Origin: Streptomyces sp. V3I8
GTDB lineage: Bacteria; Actinomycetota; Actinomycetes; Streptomycetales; Streptomycetaceae
Length of the DNA: 64,000 bases
Reading direction: 5' to 3'
NCBI RefSeq assembly: GCF_030817535.1
Contig: NZ_JAUSZL010000002.1
Span: 5,394,001-5,458,000, forward strand
Positions 51,816 to 60,395 of the stretch are shown piece after piece. How positions within the stretch are numbered: position 1 is the first letter of the stretch; each line of letters starts with the position of its first letter. The notes beneath the pieces are model-generated. The model did no database searches. It was given only the letters and a program-made list of their open reading frames with translations, and was not told where the DNA came from. The translations under genes were made by a program, and so were the position numbers.

Positions 51816-53063
51816 GTGGCTGGGACGAACGCCACGGGGGCGAACGGGGGCGGAGGCGGCGGGGCGGCCGGCGGGCTGGTCACGGGGGCGGTCGGCGGGG
51901 TGAACCTGCTCGCGCTGCGCAGCCACAACGCGGCGCTGCTGCTCGACCTGCTCCGGCGGTCCGGCGGGGCGGGGATCAGCCGCCTCGAACTCGCCGAGCG
52001 TACGGGGCTGACTCCGCAGGCAGTCAGCAAGATCACCGCCCGTCTGCGGGAGGACGGCCTGGTGACCGAGGCGGGGCGGCGGGCCTCCACCGGGGGCAAG
52101 CCGCGGACCGCGCTGCGGCTGGTGCCGGAGGCCGGCCACGCGGTGGGGCTCCACCTCGACCGGGACGAACTGCGCGCGGTCCTGGTGGACCTCACCGGCA
52201 CCGTCGTGGCGGAACGGCGGGCGGGGCTGGACCTGGGTGCCGGGGCGGAAGCCGTGCTGGGGGTGGTGGTGCGGGAGGTTCGGGCGGTGACCGAGGGGTT
52301 GCTGGTGAGTGGCCCGGGGTCCGATGGACCGGGCCGGGAGGCGGGGGGATCCCTTGCGGGGGAGTCCGCCGTCGCTGCCGGATCCGCCGGGTCCGCCGGG
52401 TCCGCCGTTCTGGGTGTCGGTGTCGCCATGCCGGGGCCGCTCGACCACACGCACGGCGTGCTGCACCGGGTGACCGGGTTCCCCGAGTGGGACGGGTTTC
52501 CGCTGCGGGACGCGCTCGCGCGCAGGCTCGACGTGCCCGTCGTGCTGGACAAGGACACGAACGCCGCCGCGCTGGGGCTGGCGGTCGGTGGCGAGGCCGG
52601 CGCCTTCGCGTACCTGCACCTCGGTACGGGGCTGGGGGCCGGGCTGGTGCTCGGCGGGGCCGTGCACCACGGGGCGCGTACCGGGGCGGGGGAGTTCGGG
52701 CACCAGGTCATCCAGCTGGACGGGCCGCCGTGCCCGTGCGGGAACCGGGGCTGCGTGGAGGCGCTGTGCCTCGCGGCGGTGGCCCGGGGTGACGTCGACG
52801 AGGCGGCCCGGGTGCTCGGCGAGGGCGCCGCGAACCTTGTCGGGCTGCTCGACATCGATCTGGTCCTGCTCGGTGGGCGTACGGTCGCCGCCGAGCCCGA
52901 GCGGTTCGTGCGGGGGGTCGGTGTCGTGCTCGACGCCCGGGCCCGGCGGGAAGGGGGGAGCAGTCCGGTGCCCGTACGGGTGGCCTCCGGCGGGGTGCGG
53001 GGGGTGGCCGAGGGGGCGGCCCAGTTGTTGTTGGCGCCGTTGTTCGGGCGGGCGCAGGGGTAG
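51816..53063 (+). CDS. ROK-family transcriptional regulator
   Basis: 415 residues. The N-terminal winged helix (about 30-80: LRRSGGAGISRLELAERTGLTPQAVSKI in outline) joins to a ROK sugar-kinase fold with DKDTNAAALG, a glycine-rich LGTGLGAGLV and the zinc motif CPCGNRGCVEAL. The kinase catalytic Asp region appears kept, though the protein is probably a repressor. The GTG at 51816 is chosen because GGAGGG lies 6 bases before it. Divergent from the oxidoreductase/UPF0303 operon, its likely target. Confidence 0.9.
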   Translation: MAGTNATGANGGGGGGAAGGLVTGAVGGVNLLALRSHNAALLLDLLRRSGGAGISRLELAERTGLTPQAVSKITARLREDGLVTEAGRRASTGGKPRTALRLVPEAGHAVGLHLDRDELRAVLVDLTGTVVAERRAGLDLGAGAEAVLGVVVREVRAVTEGLLVSGPGSDGPGREAGGSLAGESAVAAGSAGSAGSAVLGVGVAMPGPLDHTHGVLHRVTGFPEWDGFPLRDALARRLDVPVVLDKDTNAAALGLAVGGEAGAFAYLHLGTGLGAGLVLGGAVHHGARTGAGEFGHQVIQLDGPPCPCGNRGCVEALCLAAVARGDVDEAARVLGEGAANLVGLLDIDLVLLGGRTVAAEPERFVRGVGVVLDARARREGGSSPVPVRVASGGVRGVAEGAAQLLLAPLFGRAQG

Positions 53064-53184
53064 GGGCCCTGGCCCCGGGCCCGGTCTTCGCCCCAGCCCC
53101 AGCCCCGGCCCCGGCTTCGGTCTTTGCCCTGGGCCCGGGCCTGGGCGGCCTCCGGGCGGGCTGTCTGCTGCGGGTGTTCGTCTG

Positions 53185-53232
53185 TGGGTGTGTGGGGGCT
53201 GGTCGCGCGGTTCCCCGCGCCCCTGGGGGCTT
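53185..53232. repeat. Single copy of the TTCCCCGCGCCCC dispersed repeat
   Basis: GTCGCGCGGTTCCCCGCGCCCCT followed by GGGGGC is a solitary member of the family seen at 18625 and 45240. The rest of 53064-53354 holds only a poly-CCCCGG stretch and no gene. Confidence 0.8.
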
Positions 53233-53354
53233 CGGCCCCCCCCCCGGATGCGTTCCCGCCCTGACCCGACCGGGCGCACCCCCGCCGTCCGAACAGTCCC
53301 ATCTCCGCGCGCCTGGGGTGGGGGCGGGTGGGCTCGTGGCAGGGTCCTGTGTTC

Positions 53355-54302
53355 ATGCGAGTGAGCAAGCCCGTGTCCCTTGCCGTCAGTGCCGCAGCCG
53401 CGCTCACCGCCGTGCCCGCCGTGCCCGCGGCGCAGGCCGCGCAACGTGTCGCGCAGGCCGTCCCCGTGGCTGACGGAATCGGGCGGCCCGGGCTGCCGGG
53501 GTGTGCCGTGTCCGGGGAGCGGGAGTTTCCGGTTCGGACCCGGATCCACGGCGGGCCCGATGCCTATGAGGCCGGGGGCGGGTACCGGACCTGGTACATC
53601 GACCTCACCAACACCACCGATGCCACCTGCCGCCACATCCACCCGGTCGTCGTCCTGGTGGACGACAGACGGGCGCTCACTGCGGAGCAGCCACGGCTGG
53701 AGTTCTACGACGGGGAGCGGCCCCGCCCCGTCACCTTCGAGCGGACTGACGAGGACGAGCACATCGGTGTCCTCGGTGAAGGTGACGGCGACGGCGACGG
53801 CGACGGCGACGATGAAGGTGATGGCTTCTCGGGGTTCACCGTCGCGCCCGGGGAGACCCTCTCCGTCAAGGTGCGGCTCGCCGTCACCTCGGACGCGGTG
53901 GCCAACGACGTCGTCGCGAACGCGGCCGTCGTGCAGCGCCAGGAGGACGACGGCGCCTGGGTGGGGCAGTCCAACGACTACCGCTTCCGGATCGTCGGGA
54001 TCGAGAGCGAGAGCGAGAGCGAGAGAGAGAACGGGAGGGAGAGCGCGGGCGACGGCGGGGGCGGGGGGCTGGAGAAAGAGGCGTCCGGTGAGCCGCGCCG
54101 TGACGCGGGCGTCCGGGAACGCAGCCCTCGGGGCGCCACCGACGGCGTACCGGACAGGCTCCCGTTCGCCGAGGAACTGGCCGGTACGGGGCTGTCCTCG
54201 CCCCGCGCCGTCCTCGCCGCGGCGGCCGGCGCGCTGCTCCTCCTCGGCGCCGGGACCACCGCACTGGTCCTGGCCCGCCGCGGCGGCCGCGGCAGGCGCT
54301 GA
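53355..54302 (+). CDS. Sortase-anchored cell-wall protein (LAxTG), function unknown
   Basis: 315 residues. The signal peptide ends AQA (about 28-30). A beta-rich domain (45-225) has a GDGDGDGD run encoded by GAC/GGC repeats, then an ESESESERE run. LAGTG at about 275-279, a membrane span and an arginine tail (RRGGRGRR) complete a class E sortase signal (LAxTG). So it is exported and linked to the wall. Its binding role is unknown. The start is the ATG at 53355. Confidence 0.85.
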   Translation: MRVSKPVSLAVSAAAALTAVPAVPAAQAAQRVAQAVPVADGIGRPGLPGCAVSGEREFPVRTRIHGGPDAYEAGGGYRTWYIDLTNTTDATCRHIHPVVVLVDDRRALTAEQPRLEFYDGERPRPVTFERTDEDEHIGVLGEGDGDGDGDGDDEGDGFSGFTVAPGETLSVKVRLAVTSDAVANDVVANAAVVQRQEDDGAWVGQSNDYRFRIVGIESESESERENGRESAGDGGGGGLEKEASGEPRRDAGVRERSPRGATDGVPDRLPFAEELAGTGLSSPRAVLAAAAGALLLLGAGTTALVLARRGGRGRR

Positions 54303-54514
54303 GTCCCTCCTCCTCACCCCGCCCACCTTTCCCCGCCCCTTCTCACCCCTCCCCGCCCCTCTCCACCAAGATCCAGCGGATGGCTAGTCTGGGGGCGTCG
54401 GCACACAGCTGTGTCCGGTGACGCCGGCACACAGCCGTGACGGCGTCCTCCACACCCCCGCACGGCACACACCCCGCACGGCGGACTCCGCACGCGTACG
54501 GCAGGAGACGGCAC

Positions 54515-55294
54515 ATGGCAGATCGCAAGCCCATCGAATCGTGGCTCACCGACATGGACGGCGTGCTCATCCACGAGGGCGTGCCGATCCCCGGCGCCGA
54601 CGCCTTCATAAAGAAGCTCAGGGAGTCCGGGAAGCCCTTCCTGGTCCTCACCAACAACTCCATCTACACGGCCCGCGACCTGCACGCCCGGCTGCGGCGG
54701 ATGGGCCTGGACGTGCCCGTCGAGAACATCTGGACGTCCGCCCTCGCCACCGCCCAGTTCCTGGACGACCAGCGCCCCGACGGCTCCGCGTACGTGATCG
54801 GCGAGGCGGGCCTGACCACCGCGCTGCACGACATCGGGTACGTGCTGACCGACCACGACCCCGACTACGTGGTCCTCGGCGAGACCCGCACGTACTCCTT
54901 CGAGGCCATGACCAAGGCGGTGCGCCTCATCAACGACGGCGCCCGTTTCATCGCCACGAACCCCGACGAGACCGGCCCGTCCGCCGAGGGGGCGCTGCCC
55001 GCCACCGGCGCGGTCGCCGCGCTGATCACCAAGGCGACCGGCAAGAAGCCGTACTTCGCGGGCAAGCCGAACCCGCTGATGATGCGTACGGGACTCAACA
55101 CCATCGGCGCGCACTCCGAGACCAGCGCGATGATCGGCGACCGCATGGACACGGACGTCCTGGCGGGTCTGGAGGCCGGCATGCAGACCTTCCTGGTCCT
55201 CACCGGCCTCACCACCCAGGCGGAGATCGAGAAGTACCCGTACCGCCCGTCCACGATTGTCGACTCCATCGCCGACCTCGTCGAGCGCATCTGA
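54515..55294 (+). CDS. HAD-IIA family phosphatase (NagD-like)
   Basis: 259 residues. HAD motif I TDMDGVLIHEG (catalytic Asp), motif II LTNNS, motif III lysine in FAGKPN, motif IV GDRMDTDV. The C2-cap subclass is as in NagD and p-nitrophenyl phosphatases. It dephosphorylates small sugar or nucleotide phosphates in the cytoplasm. The start is the ATG at 54515, with AGGAGA upstream. It is flanked by cell-surface genes but is not itself exported. Confidence 0.92.
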   Translation: MADRKPIESWLTDMDGVLIHEGVPIPGADAFIKKLRESGKPFLVLTNNSIYTARDLHARLRRMGLDVPVENIWTSALATAQFLDDQRPDGSAYVIGEAGLTTALHDIGYVLTDHDPDYVVLGETRTYSFEAMTKAVRLINDGARFIATNPDETGPSAEGALPATGAVAALITKATGKKPYFAGKPNPLMMRTGLNTIGAHSETSAMIGDRMDTDVLAGLEAGMQTFLVLTGLTTQAEIEKYPYRPSTIVDSIADLVERI

Positions 55295-55423
55295 ACCGAG
55301 CGCATCTGAACCGGACGCGTCTGAACCGAGCGTGTCGGAGCCACCCGTACGGAGCAGTGGTTCTCCTCCCCGGATGCGTGCCCGTGCCCGGGGGAGGACG
55401 CTCCAGGTGTCTGGAGGTTCACG

Positions 55424-56065
55424 ATGGGTTCACTGCGACTCACACTCTGTGCCGGAGCGGCGGTCGCCGCCGCACTGTCCGCCGCATCCCTCGCGTACGC
55501 GGCCGACGGAGCCGTCTCGGTGACTTCGGGGGCCCCGGCTCCCGGCAGCGACATCCGGCTGCGGGTGCAGGGCTGCGACGGGAGGTCCGGGACCGCGGCG
55601 TCCGAGGCGTTCGTCGCCGACGCGCGGCTCGCCGGGGAGTCCGGCACGCTGACCGGCGAGACCCGTGTCCGCTCGACGCTGGACCCCGGCTCGTACGGCG
55701 TCAGGGTCACCTGCGACGGCTCCGAGCACGAGTTCGGAGGCACCGTCACCGTCGTCGACAAGAAGCAGCACGACAAGAAGCAGCACGACGAGCAGCAGAA
55801 ACAGCAGCACGAGAAACAGCAGCAGGAGAAGAAGCAGCAGGAGAAGCCGCAGCAGAAGCAGCAGCAGGACGTGTCCGGCGCGCCCGCGTCCCCCGTCGCC
55901 CCCGTGCACGCCGGAGGCGGAGGCACCTCCCGGCTCACCGCCGCCGAGGCCCGCTCGGAGGGGCCCGGTACCCGGCACGCCGTCGTCGGGCTCGTCCTCG
56001 CCGGTGTCGCCGCCGTCGCCGTGGCCGTGCGCAGCGTCCGGCGCGGCCGCGGCCGTACGGACTGA
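55424..56065 (+). CDS. Secreted protein with K/Q-rich rod and C-terminal anchor
   Basis: 213 residues. Signal peptide (to about 27), a small beta domain with two cysteines, then a rod of K/Q/H/E repeats (about 108-150) encoded by AAGCAGCAG-type sequence, and a C-terminal membrane span followed by RRGRGR. No LAxTG is visible, so it is a transmembrane rather than sortase-linked protein. The sortase gene follows after only six bases, so the two are likely in one operon. Confidence 0.78.
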   Translation: MGSLRLTLCAGAAVAAALSAASLAYAADGAVSVTSGAPAPGSDIRLRVQGCDGRSGTAASEAFVADARLAGESGTLTGETRVRSTLDPGSYGVRVTCDGSEHEFGGTVTVVDKKQHDKKQHDEQQKQQHEKQQQEKKQQEKPQQKQQQDVSGAPASPVAPVHAGGGGTSRLTAAEARSEGPGTRHAVVGLVLAGVAAVAVAVRSVRRGRGRTD

Positions 56066-56071
56066 GCGGCC

Positions 56072-56806
56072 ATGCCGGACGAAAACCCCCGGGAGGACCG
56101 GGCGGACCATGCGCACCCCTCCGGCGGCCGGCTCCTGATGGGGGTCGCCTGGGCCCTGCTGCTGCTCGGGCTGTGGCTGTGGGGCCGCGAGGTCACCGAC
56201 GTACGCCAGGGCATATCCGCGCCGACCACGGGTGACGTGGCGGCGGTCGGCCGCCCCCTCGGCGTCGAACTGCCGCCCGCGGTCAGACCGTTGAGGGGTG
56301 CGCGGCCACAGCGCGTGGACATCCCCGCGCTGCGCGTGCAGGCGCCCGTGGTGACCCGCGGCCTCGACGCGCGGGGAGCGGTCGACCCGCCGCCGTACGA
56401 GCGGCCGGGGACCGTGGGCTGGTACGGGGGAGGGGTGCGGCCCGGGTCCGCCGGGACCGCGCTGCTCGTCGGGCACGTGGACACCGACACCCGGCCCGCG
56501 GTCTTCTACCACCTGAGCGAGGTGCGGCCGGGCGCGGCGGTCCGGGTGGTGCGCGACGACGGCACGGTCGCCGAGTTCACCGTCGAGGACGTCCAGGTCT
56601 TCGCCCGTGACCGCTTCGACGCCCGGAAGGCGTACGGGGTCCGCCAGTCGGGCCGCGCCGAGCTGCGGCTGATCACGTGCGGTGGCTCCTTCGACCGGCA
56701 CAGCCGCACCTACACGGCGAACGTGGTCGTCTCCGCGTACCTCAGCGGAACCGTCGCCGGCGAGGGGAAGAGCGCGGCCGGAAGCGTGCCCGGGAGCGCG
56801 GGGTAG
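56072..56806 (+). CDS. Class F sortase
   Basis: 244 residues. One N-terminal membrane span (about 22-39), a linker, then the sortase beta-barrel with the catalytic His in LLVGHVDTD, the Cys in LRLITCGGSFD and the Arg in HSRTYTANVVV. It links secreted proteins to peptidoglycan. In Streptomyces the LAxTG proteins are mostly served by class E sortases, so the substrate of this class F member is not certain. The start is the ATG at 56072, 6 bases after the previous stop. Confidence 0.9.
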   Translation: MPDENPREDRADHAHPSGGRLLMGVAWALLLLGLWLWGREVTDVRQGISAPTTGDVAAVGRPLGVELPPAVRPLRGARPQRVDIPALRVQAPVVTRGLDARGAVDPPPYERPGTVGWYGGGVRPGSAGTALLVGHVDTDTRPAVFYHLSEVRPGAAVRVVRDDGTVAEFTVEDVQVFARDRFDARKAYGVRQSGRAELRLITCGGSFDRHSRTYTANVVVSAYLSGTVAGEGKSAAGSVPGSAG

Positions 56807-57259
56807 TGGTTCCCGGGCGGCACCTGGCCCGGCCGACGACCCGCTCCCCTGAGAGCCGTCGACCGGGCCGGCCCTCGACCGTGCGCGCACGGGCTGCGGG
56901 AGTAACCCGGCGACCGGCACGGGAGGTTCAGCGGCCCGTCCGGGTGCGTCCGGAGGGCCGACAGCCTGGGGCCGGGGCCGTCTGAGACGACTTTAGAACG
57001 GATGAGCGCCCCGGCCTAGGGTCTGAATGACGCCAAGTCCCGGGCCGACAGCGCTGCGTCATCGGCGCAGCTTGCCGCTGTCGTGACGCGCGTCCACCCG
57101 CCGCGGGACAGGCGGACCGGAGCCCGCGCGCATGTCCCGCCCGGGCCGGGCGACAAGGCGCTGTAACAGCTGACCGACAAGGCCCGACTGCGCTCGTGGG
57201 GCCACGGCGGGTATGTCAGGATTGGTACTTCGCACGGCGCACCCGAGGGGGAGTTTTCG
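56807..57259. other. 453-base gap before cslZ, no gene seen
   Basis: I see no supported gene. It should contain the cslZ promoter. Part of it, near 57000, is a less G+C-rich CTTTAGAACGGATG that could be a promoter. The strong ribosome site GGGGGAG directly precedes cslZ. Confidence 0.6.
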
Positions 57260-58276
57260 ATGTACGGGAGCAGGGGGGCCGGGGCAAGGGCGTCCGTGGC
57301 GGTGGCCGGAGCTGTGCTGCTGCTCGCGGGGTGTTCGTCCTCGGACGACGGCGGCGGGAAGGACAAGTCCGGTGCCGGGGTGAGCCAGCAGCCCAAGGAC
57401 AAGGACCCGTTCTGGGTCAACCCGGACGGGAACGCGGCGGAGCAGGTCGCCACCTACGTGAAGGACGGCAAGGACGAGGACGCCGAACTGATCCGCAGGA
57501 TCGCGGAACAGCCCACCGGGCAGTGGCTCACCCCGGAGAACGCCGAGCAGGAGGCGCGCGGCTTCACCGAGGCCGCCGCCGAGGCCGACCGGGACGCGCT
57601 GCTCGTCGTCTACAACATCCCGCACCGCGACTGCGGCCAGTTCTCCGGCGGCGGCGCCGCGGACGGCAACGCGTACCGGACCTTCATCGACCAGGTCGCC
57701 AAGGGCATCGGCGACCGGGCGACCACGGTCATCCTGGAGCCGGACGCCGTCCTGCACATGGTGGACGGCTGCACCCCGGAGGAGTTCCACGAGGAGCGGT
57801 ACGACCTGCTGCGGGGCGCGGTGGAGAAGCTCACGTCGCTGAAGAACACGAAGGTCTACCTGGACGCGGGCAACGCGGGCTGGGGCAAGCCCGACGACAT
57901 CGCCGAGCCGCTGAAGCTGGCGGGCGTCGAGAACGCCGAGGGCTTCGCGGTCAACGTGTCCAACTTCTACAAGACGCCCGAGAGCACGGAGTACGGCAAG
58001 GAGCTGTCCTCGAAGGTCGGCGGCAAGCCGTTCGTGATCGACACCAGCCGCAACGGCAACGGGCCGTACACGGAAGGCGATCCGGAGGAGAACTGGTGCA
58101 ACCCGCCCGGGCGCGCCCTGGGCGAGTCGCCCACCACGAACACCGGTGACGACCTCGTCGACGCCTACGTGTGGGTCAAGCGCCCCGGCGAGTCCGACGG
58201 CACCTGCAAGGACGGGCCGAAGGCGGGCCAGTGGTGGCCGGAGTACGCGCTGGAACTGGCGAAGGCGAGCAAGTAG
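57260..58276 (+). CDS. cslZ: Lipoprotein endoglucanase, GH6 (CslZ)
   Basis: 338 residues. The signal peptide ends in the lipobox LLAGC (Cys25), so it is tethered outside the membrane. The glycoside hydrolase family 6 domain (about 50-330) has the acid/base Asp124 in PHRDCGQ, ILEPDAVLHM (Asp162) and DTSRNGNGP. It probably trims or releases the glucan made by CslA. It converges with glxA across a 33-bp hairpin. Family and order match S. coelicolor SCO2838 (recalled). The start is the ATG at 57260. Confidence 0.92.
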   Translation: MYGSRGAGARASVAVAGAVLLLAGCSSSDDGGGKDKSGAGVSQQPKDKDPFWVNPDGNAAEQVATYVKDGKDEDAELIRRIAEQPTGQWLTPENAEQEARGFTEAAAEADRDALLVVYNIPHRDCGQFSGGGAADGNAYRTFIDQVAKGIGDRATTVILEPDAVLHMVDGCTPEEFHEERYDLLRGAVEKLTSLKNTKVYLDAGNAGWGKPDDIAEPLKLAGVENAEGFAVNVSNFYKTPESTEYGKELSSKVGGKPFVIDTSRNGNGPYTEGDPEENWCNPPGRALGESPTTNTGDDLVDAYVWVKRPGESDGTCKDGPKAGQWWPEYALELAKASK

Positions 58277-58290
58277 TACCTGTCGTCGTG

Positions 58291-58360
58291 CGACCGGTGA
58301 TCATGCGACTGGGGCGCCCTCCGGACACGGAGGACGCCCCAGTCGCATGATCACCGGTCG
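58291..58360. terminator. 33-bp bidirectional terminator between cslZ and glxA
   Basis: Arms 58291-58323 and 58328-58360 match with one mismatch across a 4-base loop GACA. It stands exactly between the convergent cslZ and glxA genes. Confidence 0.9.
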
Positions 58361-58364
58361 GGGG

Positions 58365-60302
58365 TCAGGGAACCTTCACCCACTGCGCCTTGCTCGGGGT
58401 GCCCTGGCCGTCCGTCACGAACAGCATGTACCAGCCGGACTCGACGAGGTTGCGGCCCTTCGGGACGGTCACCTCGATGCCGTCCTCCGTCTTCTCGAAG
58501 TCCAGCGCGATGGACCGCTGGTCGACGTCGGTGACGTGCGTCGAGGCGCTCGGCCGGATCAGCCGGGCCGACTTGATCGACGAGGAGTGCTGCGTGGTGA
58601 ACGTCGCCGACCCGCCGCGCGCGATGGTCTTCGGGCCGCCGGAGAGCGCCGGCCGCGAGCCCTGGTACAGGTACGGCGGCGTGTAGATCTCCACGCGCTG
58701 CTCGAACTTGCCCGGCTTGGTGTTGGCCTTGTCGGCGTAGAGCGAGTCCGAGCCGAAGAACATCACCCGGCCGTCGGGCAGCAGGATCGAGCCCGAGTGG
58801 TAGTTGCGGCCCACCAGCGGGTCGGCGACCCGCTTGAACTTGTTGGTCTTCGAGTCGTACATCCGGGCCTGGAGGATGTTGGTGGCGCCGCGCCCGCGGT
58901 AGTCCTCCGAGCCGCCCGAGACCAGCACGTCGTCGTCCGGGAGGATCGAGTACTGCGGGTAGCGCGTGCCCTTCTCCAGCTCGGGGCCGTCGACGAACTT
59001 CGGGTCGTCGTCCAGCAGGTCGATGATGCGGGTCTTCCTGCTGGACAGCTTGGACTCGCCGACCCCGCCGCCGCCGATCACCATGTACTTCTCGTCCTGC
59101 GCGGGCGGCAGCAGCACCGTGCCCGCGGTCTCCAGGCGCTTCGGGTCGGACATGCCCTTGAGCTTCTTGAACTTGTTGGTCTCCAGGTCCCAGACGCCCG
59201 GGTCACGGCCGACGTCGTCGGGTCCGTAACCGGCGTTCGCGCCCGAGTAGAACAGCTTGCCGTTCTGCATCAGGGAGATCGCCGGGTAGGTCGGGAACTG
59301 CCTGATGCCGTCGGTGTACGTCCACTTCTTGGTCTTCGGGTCGTACACCTCGTTCTTGCCCGGCACCAACTGGCCGATCTCGTCCAGGCCGGAGAGGCTG
59401 AGGATCTTGCCGTCGGACAGCGTGGTGAGCGTCGGGTACCAGCGCGCCTCGTTCATCGGGTCGACCTTGATGTACTTCTCGGCGACCGGGTCGAACTCGT
59501 AGGCGTCCTTGATGCCCTGGAAGTCCTTCTTGTCGAGGGCGAGCTTCTCGGCGATGCCGTACGTGTTGCGCGCGTCCGTGCCGGACAGGCCCTGCACGCG
59601 GTAGTTGTCCTGGGTGCCCGTCTCGTACTTGGCGCCGCTCTTCTGCGCCTCGACGTAGATCCGGCCCAGGCCCGGTTCGTTGCGCAGGAACGCGCCGGTC
59701 GCCTTGTCGAAGACCTTCTTGGCCCGCTCGACGACGATCGGGTCCTTCGACACGAACGTCTTGCCGCCCTCCTTGCCCGTGAACCGGGTGCCGGCGGGCA
59801 GGGTGATCGGCTTGTCCGGGTTCTCGTTGTGGACGACCATCAGACCGCCGGCCTTGGTGGTGTCGCCCTTGAGCTTCTCGTACCGCTTGGTGCCGCCCGC
59901 GATCAGCAGGTTGCCGTTGGGCAGTTGCGTGTGGCCGGTGCAGAACAGGTCGGCGGGCGTCGGGACCTTCTTGATCGTCTTCTTGACCGGGTCCCAGACG
60001 CGGGTGTCGAACTTCTTCGCGTCGAAGTTGTCCTGGTTGTTGCCCGAGCCGGCGATCAGCAGGATCTTGCCGGTGTGCAGGAGCGCGGCGTGGATCGTGT
60101 TGAGCCGGTACTCCTCCGGGAACTCGACGACGTCCCACTTGCCGTTCTCGGCCTTGTACTCCGGCTTGTTGATCTTGTACTCGTGGTACTGGTCCGACCC
60201 GAAGCGGTAGAGCGCGGGTCCGTTCATCCCGGCCAGCGCAAGCACCACCGCCGCACCTATCGCGATGCGGCGGGCACGGCGGCGGCTGGAACCGTCTTTC
60301 AC
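58365..60302 (-). CDS. glxA: Mono-copper radical oxidase GlxA
   Basis: 645 residues. A short N-terminal membrane anchor (about 13-28), then a kelch beta-propeller and a C-terminal immunoglobulin-like domain, the galactose-oxidase layout. Cofactor residues can be placed: Cys121 (DLFCTGH) and Tyr289 (ARWYPT) for the Tyr-Cys crosslink with stacking Trp288, and copper ligands Tyr501-His502 (NYHSG) and His589 (ASTHVTD). It oxidises the glucan at hyphal tips and is needed for tip-related growth. The start is the ATG at 60302. It lies 94 bases after cslA and is cotranscribed. Confidence 0.93.
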   Translation of the reverse strand: MKDGSSRRRARRIAIGAAVVLALAGMNGPALYRFGSDQYHEYKINKPEYKAENGKWDVVEFPEEYRLNTIHAALLHTGKILLIAGSGNNQDNFDAKKFDTRVWDPVKKTIKKVPTPADLFCTGHTQLPNGNLLIAGGTKRYEKLKGDTTKAGGLMVVHNENPDKPITLPAGTRFTGKEGGKTFVSKDPIVVERAKKVFDKATGAFLRNEPGLGRIYVEAQKSGAKYETGTQDNYRVQGLSGTDARNTYGIAEKLALDKKDFQGIKDAYEFDPVAEKYIKVDPMNEARWYPTLTTLSDGKILSLSGLDEIGQLVPGKNEVYDPKTKKWTYTDGIRQFPTYPAISLMQNGKLFYSGANAGYGPDDVGRDPGVWDLETNKFKKLKGMSDPKRLETAGTVLLPPAQDEKYMVIGGGGVGESKLSSRKTRIIDLLDDDPKFVDGPELEKGTRYPQYSILPDDDVLVSGGSEDYRGRGATNILQARMYDSKTNKFKRVADPLVGRNYHSGSILLPDGRVMFFGSDSLYADKANTKPGKFEQRVEIYTPPYLYQGSRPALSGGPKTIARGGSATFTTQHSSSIKSARLIRPSASTHVTDVDQRSIALDFEKTEDGIEVTVPKGRNLVESGWYMLFVTDGQGTPSKAQWVKVP

Positions 60303-60395
60303 TTCAATTCCCGTCTGATGTGTCGTTGATGATCGGCGGCGCGCGGAAATCCCTTCCGGGCCGGCCTCAGGTACGCGGCGGAGTGGCCGTCCGTC

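Noticed and set aside
52588..53364. Arginine/cysteine-rich plus-strand reading frame
   Set aside because: Shadow frame of the ROK regulator gene and the repeat-rich gap after it.
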